From Gammaproteobacteria bacterium (GTDB lineage: Bacteria; Pseudomonadota; Gammaproteobacteria; Pseudomonadales; Azotimanducaceae): a stretch of DNA of 52,810 bases. Of the stretch, positions 33,418 to 43,192 are shown piece after piece. Where the stretch lies: assembly GCA_002726655.1 (NCBI GenBank), contig PBRP01000019.1, forward strand, positions 1-52,810, in the 5' to 3' direction. How positions within the stretch are numbered: position 1 is the first letter of the stretch; each line of letters opens with the position of its first letter. A model generated the notes under the pieces. That model made no database searches. It was not told where the DNA came from and saw only the letters and a program-made list of their open reading frames with translations. A program made the translations under genes and the position numbers.

Positions 33418-35379
33418 ATGAAAATCTTATTCAACGGGAGCGTCCTGTTGGCTGGCGTATTCACCTTTCTTCTCAGCGCATGTAGTGAGCCAACCAATGA
33501 AGCGCCGGTCTCTGATCTGGAAACACCGGATAACACACAGGAAGTTCAGGATTACTACGCCTCTAAACCAGAATTCTTCAGCTTCAAAACGCTGGCTGAT
33601 TTACCACCGACGCTGAACTGGCAGAACGGTGCACACCTCCCCGAAATAGGATCCCTAAGCGCCAGGAAGGGTGGTACAGAATATACCCAAATACAAGACT
33701 TCCCACGGACCCTCCGAATTGTAGGCCCTGATTCAAATGGCTCCTTTAGACCCTGGATCCTGGACGACACTTCGATGCAAATCGGTCATCGACATCCAGG
33801 TGAATTTGAATATTACCCGGGTCTCGCTGACTCCTGGGCGGTAGACAAGGAAAACAAGACTATTTTTGTCAAGCTGGACAGCTATGCAAAATGGTCGGAC
33901 GGCGAAACAATAACATCGGATGACTTTATGTTTATGTTCTGGTTTTTTCAGTCATCCTACATCGTCGCACCCTGGTACAACAATTGGTATGGCACACAAT
34001 ACACGAATATCACAAAGTTTGATGACCAGACCTTCTCAATATCAATACCTGAGGCAAAACCAGATATGGATGCCCGGGTGCTGGAATTGCGCCCAATGCC
34101 ACAGCATTTTTACAGTGAGGTTGGTGATGATTTTGTAGAACGATATCAGTGGCGATTTGCGCCCACCAGTGCCGCCTATGTTATCAAGGATGAAGATATT
34201 AAGAAGGGGCGCCTGATCACCTTAACGAGAAACAAGGACTGGTGGGCAAAGGACAAGAAGTTCTGGCGTTATCGGTTCAATTCTGACCGTATTCGGATTT
34301 CAGTTATTCGGGACACACCAAAAGTGTTTGAATCGTTCAAACGTGGTGACATTGATCAATTCGGTCTAAACCTGGCTGAATACTGGTATGAAAAGCTACC
34401 TAACGATGATGCAGATGTGGCGGCGGGATATATTCACAAATCGGTGTTCTACAATCAAAGACCCAGACCTACCTACGGCTTGTGGATGAACACATCGAGA
34501 CCACTGCTGGAAAATATAGACATCCGTGTGGGCATCAACTACGCCACCAATTGGCAACTTGTTATTGACAAGTTTTTCCGTGGCGACTACAGCCGCATGC
34601 AGTCCTCATCAGATGGTTATGGTGAATTCACCCATCCCACCTTGAAGACAAGATATTTCAACATAGAAAAAGCACTTGAGTCCTTCGCGAAAGCAGGATT
34701 CACACATCGCGGTCCGGATGGAATCCTTGTGAATGATGAGGGTCAGAAACTGGCCTTTACCCTGTCCAGCGGGTACGAGAGCTTGAAAGATGTGCTCACT
34801 ATTTTGAAAGAGGAAGCGGCCAAGGCCGGCCTGGAGTTCCGTATCGAGGTACTCGATGGCACTGCTGGATGGAAGAAGGTTCAGGAGAAAAAGCATGACA
34901 TTCATTTTTCAGCCTTCAACGTATCGTTAGAAATGTATCCCCGATTCTGGGAAACCTACCATTCTGACAACGCCTACGATGATGCATTCCTTGAAGACGG
35001 GTCTATCAACCCTGACAGGCAGCTCAAAACCCAGACTAATAACCTGGAAGCGCTTGCCATATTTGAAATGGATGACATGATAAACAGGTACTGGGAATCT
35101 GACAGTAAGGATGAAATGAAGGAACTTGCCTTCGCCATGACCGAGTTACATCATCAGCATGCTTCTTTCTCACCGGCCTTTTATCAGCCCTTCTTCAGGG
35201 TCGGTCATTGGCGCTGGGTACGATACCCGGAAAGCTTCAGCTACAAACACGCACGAAGTGGTGGTCAATTATTCGTACACTGGATTGATACTGACCTGAA
35301 AGAAGAGACACTGTCAGCCAAAAAGGAAGGTAAGTTCTTCGAGCCACAAGTCCGCATATATGACCAGCATGCAGACTAG
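33418..35379 (+). CDS. yejA: YejA-like periplasmic peptide-binding lipoprotein (SBP family 5)
   Basis: 653 residues. The lipobox LLSAC puts the anchor at Cys22; E. coli YejA is a soluble periplasmic protein, so anchoring is a difference. Typical family features are YYPGLADSWAVDKENKTIFV, KWSDGETITSDDFMFMFWF, LTRNKDWWAKDKKFWRYRFN and FKRGDIDQFGLNLAEYWYE. It captures oligopeptides and delivers them to YejBE. It lies 36 nt after yejE and 24 nt before the first ATPase gene. Confidence 0.92.
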   Translation: MKILFNGSVLLAGVFTFLLSACSEPTNEAPVSDLETPDNTQEVQDYYASKPEFFSFKTLADLPPTLNWQNGAHLPEIGSLSARKGGTEYTQIQDFPRTLRIVGPDSNGSFRPWILDDTSMQIGHRHPGEFEYYPGLADSWAVDKENKTIFVKLDSYAKWSDGETITSDDFMFMFWFFQSSYIVAPWYNNWYGTQYTNITKFDDQTFSISIPEAKPDMDARVLELRPMPQHFYSEVGDDFVERYQWRFAPTSAAYVIKDEDIKKGRLITLTRNKDWWAKDKKFWRYRFNSDRIRISVIRDTPKVFESFKRGDIDQFGLNLAEYWYEKLPNDDADVAAGYIHKSVFYNQRPRPTYGLWMNTSRPLLENIDIRVGINYATNWQLVIDKFFRGDYSRMQSSSDGYGEFTHPTLKTRYFNIEKALESFAKAGFTHRGPDGILVNDEGQKLAFTLSSGYESLKDVLTILKEEAAKAGLEFRIEVLDGTAGWKKVQEKKHDIHFSAFNVSLEMYPRFWETYHSDNAYDDAFLEDGSINPDRQLKTQTNNLEALAIFEMDDMINRYWESDSKDEMKELAFAMTELHHQHASFSPAFYQPFFRVGHWRWVRYPESFSYKHARSGGQLFVHWIDTDLKEETLSAKKEGKFFEPQVRIYDQHAD

Positions 35380-35403
35380 CAAAGGGACCAGGGAAAGATC
35401 GCC

Positions 35404-36375
35404 ATGCCTTTGTTAGAAGTTTCGGACCTGGTGACTGAGTTTGACACGGATGAAGGCCGTGTCAGAGCGGTCGATCAAATCAGTTTCTCAGCAGATGCAG
35501 GGGTAACCCTGGGTATTGTTGGTGAATCCGGTTGTGGTAAAAGCGTCACAGCCCTGTCAATCATGCGACTTCTCCCACAACCCATGGGTCAAATTGCGGG
35601 CGGGTCCATCCTCTTTCAAGGGCGGGATCTGACTCAACTGCCACTGGCCGAAATGGAGAAGGTACGCGGCAATGAGGTCAGTATGATTTTTCAGGAACCC
35701 ATGACCGCTCTTAACCCGGTTCATACCATCGGCAAGCAACTTGCCGAGGTTTTACTGTTGCACAAAGATTACGGTCATGAAAAGGCACTGAAAGAGTCAA
35801 TTGATATACTCGACAGGGTAGGCATCCCCTCCCCTGATGTGAGAATGGGCGAATACCCGCACCAGTTGTCTGGCGGCATGAGACAAAGGGTTGTTATCGC
35901 AATAGCGCTGGCCTGTAAACCGGCTTTGCTCATCGCCGATGAACCAACAACCGCGCTGGACGTAACAATTCAGGCTCAGATTCTTGAACTCATCAAAGAA
36001 TTGCAAGCTGACATGGGCATGTCGGTTATCCTCATTACCCATGATCTCGGTGTCATTGCTGAGACCTGCGAACAGGTAGTCGTCATGTACGCTGGAAAGA
36101 TAGCGGAGAAAGGTAGTGTTTACGATGTCTTTGACAGCCCGTCACACCCCTATACCCGTGGTTTACTAGCATCAATACCAAGGCTGGACACTGAACCCAA
36201 GTCAAAGCTCAGCATCATTGAAGGTATGGTTCCGGGGCTGTTGGATCTCCCTCCTGGTTGTCGGTTTGAAAATCGATGTCGATTCGCAGAGGACTCCTGC
36301 ACACTGTCAGCACCACCCATTCACACGATCCAAGGGCAGCACGACGTGAGTTGTTTTCGCTGGCAGGATATCTAA
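35404..36375 (+). CDS. ABC peptide transporter ATPase, first subunit (DppD/YejF N-half)
   Basis: 323 residues. Walker A is GESGCGKSV, the Q-loop is [11 protein letters not shown], the signature is LSGGMRQRV and Walker B is [15 protein letters not shown]. The C-terminal Cys-rich oligopeptide-transporter tail reads [14 protein letters not shown]. It energises the YejBE permeases together with the next ATPase. E. coli YejF is a single fused ATPase; here its two halves are separate genes that abut without overlap. An SD-like AGGGA stands upstream. Confidence 0.93.
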   Translation: MPLLEVSDLVTEFDTDEGRVRAVDQISFSADAGVTLGIVGESGCGKSVTALSIMRLLPQPMGQIAGGSILFQGRDLTQLPLAEMEKVRGNEVSMIFQEPMTALNPVHTIGKQLAEVLLLHKDYGHEKALKESIDILDRVGIPSPDVRMGEYPHQLSGGMRQRVVIAIALACKPALLIADEPTTALDVTIQAQILELIKELQADMGMSVILITHDLGVIAETCEQVVVMYAGKIAEKGSVYDVFDSPSHPYTRGLLASIPRLDTEPKSKLSIIEGMVPGLLDLPPGCRFENRCRFAEDSCTLSAPPIHTIQGQHDVSCFRWQDI

Positions 36376-37347
36376 ATGTCTGACTCACCAATCCTGGAAG
36401 TGCGTGATCTGAAGATGCATTTCCCCGTGAAGGAGGGCATCTTTCTCAGAACCAACAAATTTAACAGGGCGGTCGATGGTGTTTCATTAAGCATCCAGCC
36501 TGGAGAGACCCTTGGACTCGTCGGTGAATCGGGTTGTGGGAAGTCTACCCTTGGCCGCTGCATCACCCGCCTCTACCAGCCTACTGCTGGTTCGATTTCT
36601 TTTGAAGGCCAGGATATTACTCACCTCAAGGGAAAGGCACTTATGCCATTCCGGCAACACATACAGATGATATTCCAGGACCCCATGGAATCTCTCAATG
36701 CCAGACACACGGTAGCAGATATTATTGAAGAACCTTTCATAGTGCAGAACATCGGCGACAGGATTTCAAGAAAGAAACAGGTAAAAAAGCTATTGGAGAT
36801 CGTGGGGTTACCGGCTCGCTCTGCAAGTCGCTATCCTTTTGAATTCTCGGGCGGTCAAAGGCAGCGAATCGGGATAGCTCGTTCTATCGCCCTGAACCCA
36901 AAACTGGTCATCTGTGATGAACCTGTTTCAGCGCTGGACGTATCAATACAAAGCCAGATCCTGAACCTGCTAATAGACCTGCAAAAAGAGTTCAAGTTGT
37001 CCTACCTCTTTATTGCCCATGACCTCGCTGTCGTCAAACACATCTCCGACCGTATCGCGATAATGTACCTTGGCAAGGTTGCAGAAAGCGCGACCGGAGA
37101 AACCGTGTACCACAATCCACAACACCCCTATACCCGATCACTTATATCCGCCATACCAGTCCCTGACCCGCACCGGGTAGTAGAACGCCAGGTAATATCC
37201 GGCGACGTACCCTCGCCCATTGATCCGCCATCAGGATGCCGCTTTCATCCACGTTGCCCGCAGGTCACAGACATGTGCAAGCACAAGCCTCCACAACTTC
37301 GATCAGTTGATGACGGCCACCTCGTATCCTGTCATTCGGACATGTAA
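36376..37347 (+). CDS. ABC peptide transporter ATPase, second subunit (DppF/YejF C-half)
   Basis: 323 residues, the same length as its partner. Walker A is GESGCGKST, the Q-loop is [15 protein letters not shown], the signature is [14 protein letters not shown] and Walker B is [14 protein letters not shown]. The tail [16 protein letters not shown] is the oligopeptide-type extension. Its ATG follows the previous stop directly, implying coupled synthesis of a heterodimer. It completes the B-E-A-F1-F2 transporter. Confidence 0.93.
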   Translation: MSDSPILEVRDLKMHFPVKEGIFLRTNKFNRAVDGVSLSIQPGETLGLVGESGCGKSTLGRCITRLYQPTAGSISFEGQDITHLKGKALMPFRQHIQMIFQDPMESLNARHTVADIIEEPFIVQNIGDRISRKKQVKKLLEIVGLPARSASRYPFEFSGGQRQRIGIARSIALNPKLVICDEPVSALDVSIQSQILNLLIDLQKEFKLSYLFIAHDLAVVKHISDRIAIMYLGKVAESATGETVYHNPQHPYTRSLISAIPVPDPHRVVERQVISGDVPSPIDPPSGCRFHPRCPQVTDMCKHKPPQLRSVDDGHLVSCHSDM

Positions 37348-37349
37348 TC

Positions 37350-37380
37350 TGCAGGTCAGAACTTTGGCTCTTGACCTGCA
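37350..37380. terminator. Hairpin between the transporter and moxR
   Basis: TGCAGGTCA and TGACCTGCA form a perfect 9-bp stem around a 13-nt loop right after the last transporter gene. No T-run follows, so it may attenuate, stabilise a 3' end or mark a processing site rather than stop transcription fully. TTGACC (37371-37376) followed 17 nt later by GATGAT could be a weak promoter for the moxR genes. Confidence 0.42.
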
Positions 37381-37437
37381 TCCCTGCGCTTGTGATGATA
37401 CAGACGTAGTGAAATCCATGCTCAAGTCAGGATCCCT

Positions 37438-38400
37438 ATGACTTCAGACCAGCCAGATATTTACCCTTCCAGGGAAGGCGCCCTTCTAAAGCAACTCAAG
37501 GATAATATCGAGACAGTCATCCGCTGCAATAATGAGAGCGTCAAGTGGTTACTTACTGCATTTATTGCCGGCGGACATGTACTGTTAGAGGACGTGCCCG
37601 GTACTGGTAAGACAACACTAGCAAAAACGTTGGCAGGTTCAATCAACGCAGACTTCAAGCGCATACAGTTTACGCCGGACCTATTGCCTTCTGACATTCT
37701 TGGTGTATCGGTCTATGACCAAAACAGCCAGGACTTTAGGTTCAGGCCAGGGCCTATTTTTACTCAGATCCTTCTGGCAGATGAAATCAACCGCGCATCT
37801 CCGCGAACACAATCAGCCCTCCTCGAAGCCATGGCAGAAAACCAGGTTAGCGTCGAGGGAGACCGAATTGAAATGGACGAATTGTTTTTTGTTGTCGCCA
37901 CCCAGAATCCGGTGGAGTTTCATGGCACCTATCCGCTACCCGAGGCGCAGATGGATCGTTTTGCCATGCGATTCGATCTGGGCTACGTATCAAGGGAGGA
38001 CGAGGTAAAGATCCTGGAAGCTCAAAAACATGAGCACCCCCTGACAAAACTAGAAGCCTGCACCAGCCTTGAAGACCTCAGGTCAATCAGGAAAGCTGCA
38101 GAAAACGTGCGCATATCTGAGGAGTTGAAACACTATATCGTTGACCTTATCGCGGCAACCCGAAAACACCCTGGAATTCAAATGGGCGCAAGCCCCCGGG
38201 CAGGGATTACCATGATGAAATGTTCTCAGGCCATGGCGCTCATCGATGGCCTTGAGTTCGTCACACCGGATATTATCCAGGGACTGGCAATCCCAATTAT
38301 TGCTCACCGCCTGGCGCTCGACCCGGAGTCACAATATTCAGGCACTGACGCAAGCGAATGCATCGTGGAAATACTGCAAGACATTCCCGTACCCGCCTGA
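37438..38400 (+). CDS. MoxR-family AAA+ ATPase
   Basis: 320 residues. Walker A is VPGTGKTTLAKTL, the pre-sensor segment is RIQFTPDLLPSDILGVSVYD, Walker B is LLADEINRASPRTQSALLEAM and sensor 1 is FVVATQNPVEFHGTYPLPEAQMD (only part of it needed for assignment). MoxR ATPases act as chaperones or activators for neighbouring vWA/DUF58 proteins. It is the first gene of the MoxR-DUF58-transglutaminase triad, 22 nt before the DUF58 gene. Confidence 0.94.
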   Translation: MTSDQPDIYPSREGALLKQLKDNIETVIRCNNESVKWLLTAFIAGGHVLLEDVPGTGKTTLAKTLAGSINADFKRIQFTPDLLPSDILGVSVYDQNSQDFRFRPGPIFTQILLADEINRASPRTQSALLEAMAENQVSVEGDRIEMDELFFVVATQNPVEFHGTYPLPEAQMDRFAMRFDLGYVSREDEVKILEAQKHEHPLTKLEACTSLEDLRSIRKAAENVRISEELKHYIVDLIAATRKHPGIQMGASPRAGITMMKCSQAMALIDGLEFVTPDIIQGLAIPIIAHRLALDPESQYSGTDASECIVEILQDIPVPA

Positions 38401-38422
38401 GGTCAAAATTCGACAGGGCATC

Positions 38423-39748
38423 ATGTTCAGAGAAACCATCTTTCCAAGTTACGTCCGGATAACGCGAGCCAGCCAGAAGGCCTCTCGCAGGACATCGGAA
38501 AGGGGAAAGCTTATTCAGACAAGTGCCATCATCTGTGCCGCTATTGGCGTGGACACCGACCTGACCCTGACCTACCAACTATTCGCCTTTCTGCTTTGCC
38601 TGATTATCGTTTCCAGATTGTCGCTGCGAATTCAGCCACCGAAAATCAGCGTGACGAGACGCCTGCCAAAATACGCAACCGCGGGTCAGGCCTTCGAATA
38701 CTCAATCAATGTCGCAAACGAAGGAAATCACACGGAACGCGATCTGAAGCTCATCGATAATCCGCGCATTGTTTCCCCGGACTTCAAGCAGTTTCAGCAG
38801 GAGCGCGAACCTGGTGAGGAAACCAGAAATGCGTACGATCGCTGGATAGGATTTCATCGATTTGTCTGGCTACAACGGCGCAATACAGGCATCGTCATAA
38901 AGCAGGGTAATGTTCCGGAAATCAGCCTGAAAGCCACCGCCGACGCCATGATGGAAGCATTGCCCCTGCGCCGCGGAATTGTCAATTTCACCTCAACTAC
39001 CCTTCTCAGCCCGGACCCGTTCGGTTTGAACTACGCTATCCAGAACTTTAGCCAGCACGAACAACTCATGGTACTGCCCAAACGCTACCCGGTATCAACA
39101 AACTTTGAACTGCCCGGCGGCAGACATTTTCAGCCTGGAGGTATTAATTCGACCTGGTCAATCGGTGAGTCAGAGGAATTTGTGTCCTTACGGGACTATA
39201 GAGATGGGGACTCAATGCGTAAGGTCCACTGGCCAAGTACCGCGAAACGAGAGAAACCAGTCGTTAGGGAGTTTCAGGATGAGTTCTTCGTTCGCCAGGC
39301 ACTGGTACTCGATACGAACACACAGGATTCTGAAATCCTCGAGGAAACTATATCGGTTGCCGCAAGTCTCCTCCTGCAGACGGAAACAAGCGACGGACTG
39401 ATGGATCTGATTTATGCGTCCAATAAGACCCAAATTGTTACCGCCGGGCGCGGATACGCACATGTTAACCACCAGTTGGAGGCGCTAGCCACCCTGTCAA
39501 AATATGAAGAGGCGACCGATCGATTGCATGAAACCCTGTCAGCCCACCGCAAGTTAATAAGCGGCTGTATTCTAGTTCTACCGGGCTGGAGTGAAGCACA
39601 GCAGAAACTTGTGAAAAGCCTGTCGTCCGCAGGCATCCCCGTGGCATTGTTTATCCTGACAAGGGATGAAAATGAATTAACAAACACACCAGCAAGAGCG
39701 AATATTCTGCCTCTTACTGAAGTCGCTGAAAGGTTGGCAAGCCTGTGA
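38423..39748 (+). CDS. DUF58-domain membrane protein
   Basis: 441 residues from ATG 38423; the frame continues upstream into moxR but this is the first sensible start. One or two membrane helices lie near residues 35-70 (TYQLFAFLLCLIIVSRLSL). The DUF58 core has GESEEFVSLRDYRDGDSMRK with the following HWPSTAKREKPVVREF, the family signature, and a degenerate vWA-like end. DUF58 proteins are the usual partners of MoxR ATPases. The stop overlaps the next GTG start (GTGA). Confidence 0.92.
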   Translation: MFRETIFPSYVRITRASQKASRRTSERGKLIQTSAIICAAIGVDTDLTLTYQLFAFLLCLIIVSRLSLRIQPPKISVTRRLPKYATAGQAFEYSINVANEGNHTERDLKLIDNPRIVSPDFKQFQQEREPGEETRNAYDRWIGFHRFVWLQRRNTGIVIKQGNVPEISLKATADAMMEALPLRRGIVNFTSTTLLSPDPFGLNYAIQNFSQHEQLMVLPKRYPVSTNFELPGGRHFQPGGINSTWSIGESEEFVSLRDYRDGDSMRKVHWPSTAKREKPVVREFQDEFFVRQALVLDTNTQDSEILEETISVAASLLLQTETSDGLMDLIYASNKTQIVTAGRGYAHVNHQLEALATLSKYEEATDRLHETLSAHRKLISGCILVLPGWSEAQQKLVKSLSSAGIPVALFILTRDENELTNTPARANILPLTEVAERLASL

Positions 39749-41685
39749 AGCCAAGAGTCATTCAGGGGCTAGTCATCCTTGCCTGGGGCGTCCAGGCGGA
39801 CCTCATCTGGTTTGCGATACCAATCGCCATCATCCTTGAAGCAAGGTACTACCTGAACAGGCGCTGGGCACTGACCAAGCAAGACTTCTACCGGGTTGCC
39901 GACCTGACCAGTGTTGCAATGGTTGGCATGGTCATCTTCCTTTTCCTCAATGCTCGCACCTACCACTTCATCACCACCCTTATTCAGTGGCTACCTATTC
40001 TTTTTTCCCCGCTTGTAATAGTCCTGGCTTACAGCACCACCGAAAGAATGACTCTCGACATACTTTTTTACTCTCTTCGCAGGCAACGGGAACCGGTTCA
40101 GCAATCCTGGGACATGGATTACTTGCTTCTGGGCATGTGTCTTTTAGCTGCGGGTTTCAATACAAACGACCATTCACTTTTCTTCCCACTGGCGGTGATC
40201 GCAATCTTCTGGTCACTATATCCATTACGTTCTTCGCGATACCAGGCAGGCATATGGATCCTGGCTGTTGCCGTTACTTTTGTAAGTGCAGGATTTACCC
40301 ACCAGACGATCAGGGAAGCTCATCTGGCGGTAAAGGCGAAAACAGAACAGTGGATAGCCAACTGGCTCATGCAACGAACCGATCCTTTAAAAACCAGGAC
40401 GGCATTGGGCAAGGTGGGACAGCTAAAACTCTCGGATTCAATACTCTTTCGAATTAAGACCAACAACGGCCGTCATTTCCCAAGTCTGCTTCAGGAGGCT
40501 AGTTACAATCATCCCAGCAATAGCGCCTCAATGGAGTGGGACGCATGGGACACGAGTTTCAAGAACGTAACCCATGAGGATGACTTCACCTGGCGCTTTT
40601 CAGACCCGAGCCCGGAAGAGTCTGGTGCCAGAACCTACCTGGAGTTTGATCGTGAGCGTTCCCTGGTGCCGGTGCCCGCCTCTCTGTCTGAAATCCATGA
40701 CCTGCCTGCCCTGGAAGTTAAGTTGAATAAGTACGGCACAATCCAGGGCGCCGGACTCGTGCCCAGTCCTTCATACGAGATCAAGTACGCTCTGGAAAGC
40801 CGGCTCTCTAGCGCACCGGGAGAAATTGACCTATTCCTTGATGACACGCATGAGAAGTTGTTGTCAGGGATTGTGGCGAGGGGAAATTACCCCGCTGAAA
40901 AAGCTGTCGCTTTTGTACAAAGCTATTTCTCGGACTTCAAATACAGTCTGTACCAGGATGACCTGGGTGGCAGAAATCCACTGGAACATTTCCTTTACGA
41001 TAGAAAGGCAGGCCACTGCGAATACTTCGCCAGTGCGACAACCCTGTTACTAAGACAAATGGGCGTGCCGACTCGCTATGTAGTTGGCTATGCCGTCCAG
41101 GAATACAACCCTACCTTAGGCATGTATATCGTTAGGCAGCGTCATGCTCATGCCTGGACAATCGCCCACGTGAACAACAAGTGGCTCGTAATAGATACGA
41201 CACCTGGCGTATGGCTCGCTGAAGAAAATGACAACGCCAACCTGCTACAACCCCTGTTCGACTTCGTCACAAACTACTCCTTTATGTTTCGAATGTGGTG
41301 GAACGAACAGAAGATTGAGGACTATGAATTCGAGCTCTATGTCATCGGCGGTCTGCTGGTGCTATTTTTAATCTGGAGGATCACCACCAGCGAACAGGTG
41401 ATCATCTCGAATAAGGAAAGTGCCAACACTGATACAAAACTGTTTGGAAAAGAATCACCCTTCTACAAAATCGAGACCTATTTGTCAGAAAAAGGACTAA
41501 GACGTGACAGGGGTGAACTTCTACGAAACTGGTTAATCAGGATTCAAAAGCCTGAGTTGCTTCCCCTCCTGGGTATTCACAACCGGTGGCGGTTTGACCC
41601 ACTTGGTATCGACTCAGATGATAAGGTCGCACTAAACAAACAGGTCGATACCTGGATTCTAAACCAGGGCGAGCAGCGCTCCTAA
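39745..41685 (+). CDS. TgpA-like membrane transglutaminase
   Basis: 646 residues. About six N-terminal membrane helices (to residue 195) precede a periplasmic transglutaminase-like domain with catalytic Cys425 (KAGHCEYFASAT), His469 (RHAHAWTI) and Asp484 (VIDTTPG). A seventh helix near residue 545 (YVIGGLLVLFLIWRI) and a cytoplasmic tail follow. This is the TgpA layout (essential periplasmic transglutaminase in Pseudomonas). GTG start, coupled to the DUF58 stop. It likely works on envelope proteins or peptides with the MoxR/DUF58 pair. Confidence 0.92.
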   Translation: MKPRVIQGLVILAWGVQADLIWFAIPIAIILEARYYLNRRWALTKQDFYRVADLTSVAMVGMVIFLFLNARTYHFITTLIQWLPILFSPLVIVLAYSTTERMTLDILFYSLRRQREPVQQSWDMDYLLLGMCLLAAGFNTNDHSLFFPLAVIAIFWSLYPLRSSRYQAGIWILAVAVTFVSAGFTHQTIREAHLAVKAKTEQWIANWLMQRTDPLKTRTALGKVGQLKLSDSILFRIKTNNGRHFPSLLQEASYNHPSNSASMEWDAWDTSFKNVTHEDDFTWRFSDPSPEESGARTYLEFDRERSLVPVPASLSEIHDLPALEVKLNKYGTIQGAGLVPSPSYEIKYALESRLSSAPGEIDLFLDDTHEKLLSGIVARGNYPAEKAVAFVQSYFSDFKYSLYQDDLGGRNPLEHFLYDRKAGHCEYFASATTLLLRQMGVPTRYVVGYAVQEYNPTLGMYIVRQRHAHAWTIAHVNNKWLVIDTTPGVWLAEENDNANLLQPLFDFVTNYSFMFRMWWNEQKIEDYEFELYVIGGLLVLFLIWRITTSEQVIISNKESANTDTKLFGKESPFYKIETYLSEKGLRRDRGELLRNWLIRIQKPELLPLLGIHNRWRFDPLGIDSDDKVALNKQVDTWILNQGEQRS

Positions 41686-41783
41686 ATCAGCAAAATTGGT
41701 CACGTAATCGGGTTGACTGCCTGCCCATCCTGAAGCCGTTCCACTTGACATACAGGGCATTGGCCTTATTGATCAACGGCAGC
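41659..41783 (-). pseudogene. Possible C-terminal remnant of a HAD-like hydrolase
   Basis: On the minus strand a 38-codon frame ends SQPDYVTNFADLGALLALV before TAG, preceded by PMPCMSSGTASGWAG; a TGA lies just upstream in frame. The end resembles the last helix/strand of phosphoglycolate-phosphatase-like HAD proteins (G-A-D-x-V-x-x-x-x-x-L). It overlaps the transglutaminase stop by 27 nt. With so few residues this is a weak call, and it may be chance. Confidence 0.22.
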
Positions 41784-41957
41784 GAAACTTCTGCAAACTG
41801 ATCACAATTAGTATTGCTGTGCATTGTCGGCCTAACTGGTGCAAATTTCACAGATTTGAGGCAAGCTGAGTGCCGCGTGGACTGGAATGTAGAATTTAGA
41901 CGTTAATTCCCCCGGTCAGCCATTAATCCGGGATAGGGCTTCACTGGCGAGAAATCG

Positions 41958-42383
41958 ATGCGAAAACAAAAAAGAACACGGGCAACTGTCGTTTGCTGCA
42001 GAGGGTCAGAGTTTCTTGCCATTGAGCTTCAGGACCCCACAACGGGTGAGCGAATGTGGTCACTTCCCGGTGGGGAAATTGAGCAGAATGAAACACCGGA
42101 AGAAGCAGCCATCCGGGAGACACAGGAAGAAACTGGTCATTTTGTCGCATTGCGTTCAGCCCGTGGGAAGGTCACCCAGTATCTTTTTGACTGGGACGCT
42201 ATCATCTATGACTGTACAACCCATTGGTTTGCAGCCACGCTAACGGACCAGAAACCCGTGCCCGTTGATGATGAGGCATACCTGCTGGGTCATCACTGGC
42301 TTCCCGTTGCGAGCATCGATGAGCTATTCGCCTACCACCCCCACATCAGGGATGTAGCAAAAGAACTGGCCAAGATTTCCTGA
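41958..42383 (+). CDS. NUDIX hydrolase
   Basis: 141 residues. The Nudix box is complete: GGEIEQNETPEEAAIRETQE followed by ETG (about residues 38-60), fitting G-x5-E-x7-R-E-U-x-E-E-x-G-U. It should hydrolyse a nucleoside-diphosphate-linked substrate with Mg2+; the substrate is not evident. It follows the transglutaminase after 272 nt, so it is probably transcribed separately. That gap shows no promoter I can name. Confidence 0.9.
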   Translation: MRKQKRTRATVVCCRGSEFLAIELQDPTTGERMWSLPGGEIEQNETPEEAAIRETQEETGHFVALRSARGKVTQYLFDWDAIIYDCTTHWFAATLTDQKPVPVDDEAYLLGHHWLPVASIDELFAYHPHIRDVAKELAKIS

Positions 42384-42490
42384 ACCTGAAAATCAGGGCT
42401 GCCAAGCACTTTACCGATGGAAGAATGTTAGCCCGGAACGGCTTAAGTGGATACCGGCCAATCGGAACCTACACCCACGATGGCTTGTCG

Positions 42491-42496
42491 TATAAT
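42491..42496 (+). promoter_or_regulatory. Perfect TATAAT -10 box before the SIS gene
   Basis: TATAAT lies 33 nt before the TTG start at 42530, placing transcription start near 42503. The -35 is poor (CCTACA-like at 17 nt). It overlaps a small inverted repeat ATAGC-GT-GCTAT (42495-42506), which could be an operator. Confidence 0.5.
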
Positions 42497-42529
42497 AGCG
42501 TGCTATCAATATCTGCCAAGGATCACCCA

Positions 42530-43144
42530 TTGAACAACAAGCAGTTGAACATTAAGCAGAAAATGTCCCGTATTATCGAAAGTGAAGCGGCAGCTATTGG
42601 CGCCATCAAAATTACCGACGCATTTGAAGATGCAGTCAAGGTCCTCCTTGCCTGCAACGGCCGTGTAGTGACCACAGGAATAGGCAAAGCCGGCTTTATT
42701 GCACACAAATTTGCCGCCACATTAGCTTCAACCGGTACCCCGGCGTTTTATATCCATCCAGCAGAAGCGGGGCATGGTGATATGGGTATGCTGACCGAGG
42801 GTGATTGCATCATTGCATTCTCCACCAGCGGCAAATCCAATGAGGTAATAGAGATGCTGGAAATCGCCCACCACCTGGGCATCGGCAGCATCATCGGCGT
42901 TACTTCCCATATTGACTCTCCCCTGAGAGAACTGAGCGAGATCGTCCTCGATATGGGACCCGATATTGAGGAACCCTGCCCGCTAAAAATTACGCCCAGT
43001 GCAACTATCGCCGTTATGTTGGCAATCAGCGACGCCATTGCCTTGACCCTCATGGAATTAAAAGGCTTCACAGTCGAAGACTATGGTATGCGTCATCACA
43101 AGGGTTATCTGGGTTCCATTACAAAGAAAAAGTATGACGGCTAA
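42530..43144 (+). CDS. KpsF/KdsD-like SIS-domain sugar isomerase without CBS domains
   Basis: 204 residues from the TTG at 42530, which has AAGGA at 7 nt and sits just after a TATAAT box; the longer frame from 42425 would start upstream of that promoter. The SIS core has TGIGKAGFIAHKFAATLAST, HPAEAGHGDMGML, FSTSGKSNEVIEML and PSATIAVMLAISDA, all typical of arabinose-5-phosphate isomerase (LPS Kdo pathway). Classic KdsD has two CBS domains after this; here the protein stops soon after MRHHKGYLG. A role in Kdo synthesis is plausible but unproven. Confidence 0.86.
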   Translation: MNNKQLNIKQKMSRIIESEAAAIGAIKITDAFEDAVKVLLACNGRVVTTGIGKAGFIAHKFAATLASTGTPAFYIHPAEAGHGDMGMLTEGDCIIAFSTSGKSNEVIEMLEIAHHLGIGSIIGVTSHIDSPLRELSEIVLDMGPDIEEPCPLKITPSATIAVMLAISDAIALTLMELKGFTVEDYGMRHHKGYLGSITKKKYDG

Positions 43145-43154
43145 CCCTGCGGGA

Positions 43155-43182
43155 CTCTTCCAGCGGGGCTCTTCCAGCGGGG
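43155..43182. repeat. 14-nt tandem duplication (intergenic)
   Basis: CTCTTCCAGCGGGG occurs twice in direct tandem immediately upstream of the DUF885-like lipoprotein gene. A separate 15-nt tandem duplication lies about 90 nt downstream within that gene. Confidence 0.85.
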
Positions 43183-43192
43183 CTCGCCTCCT

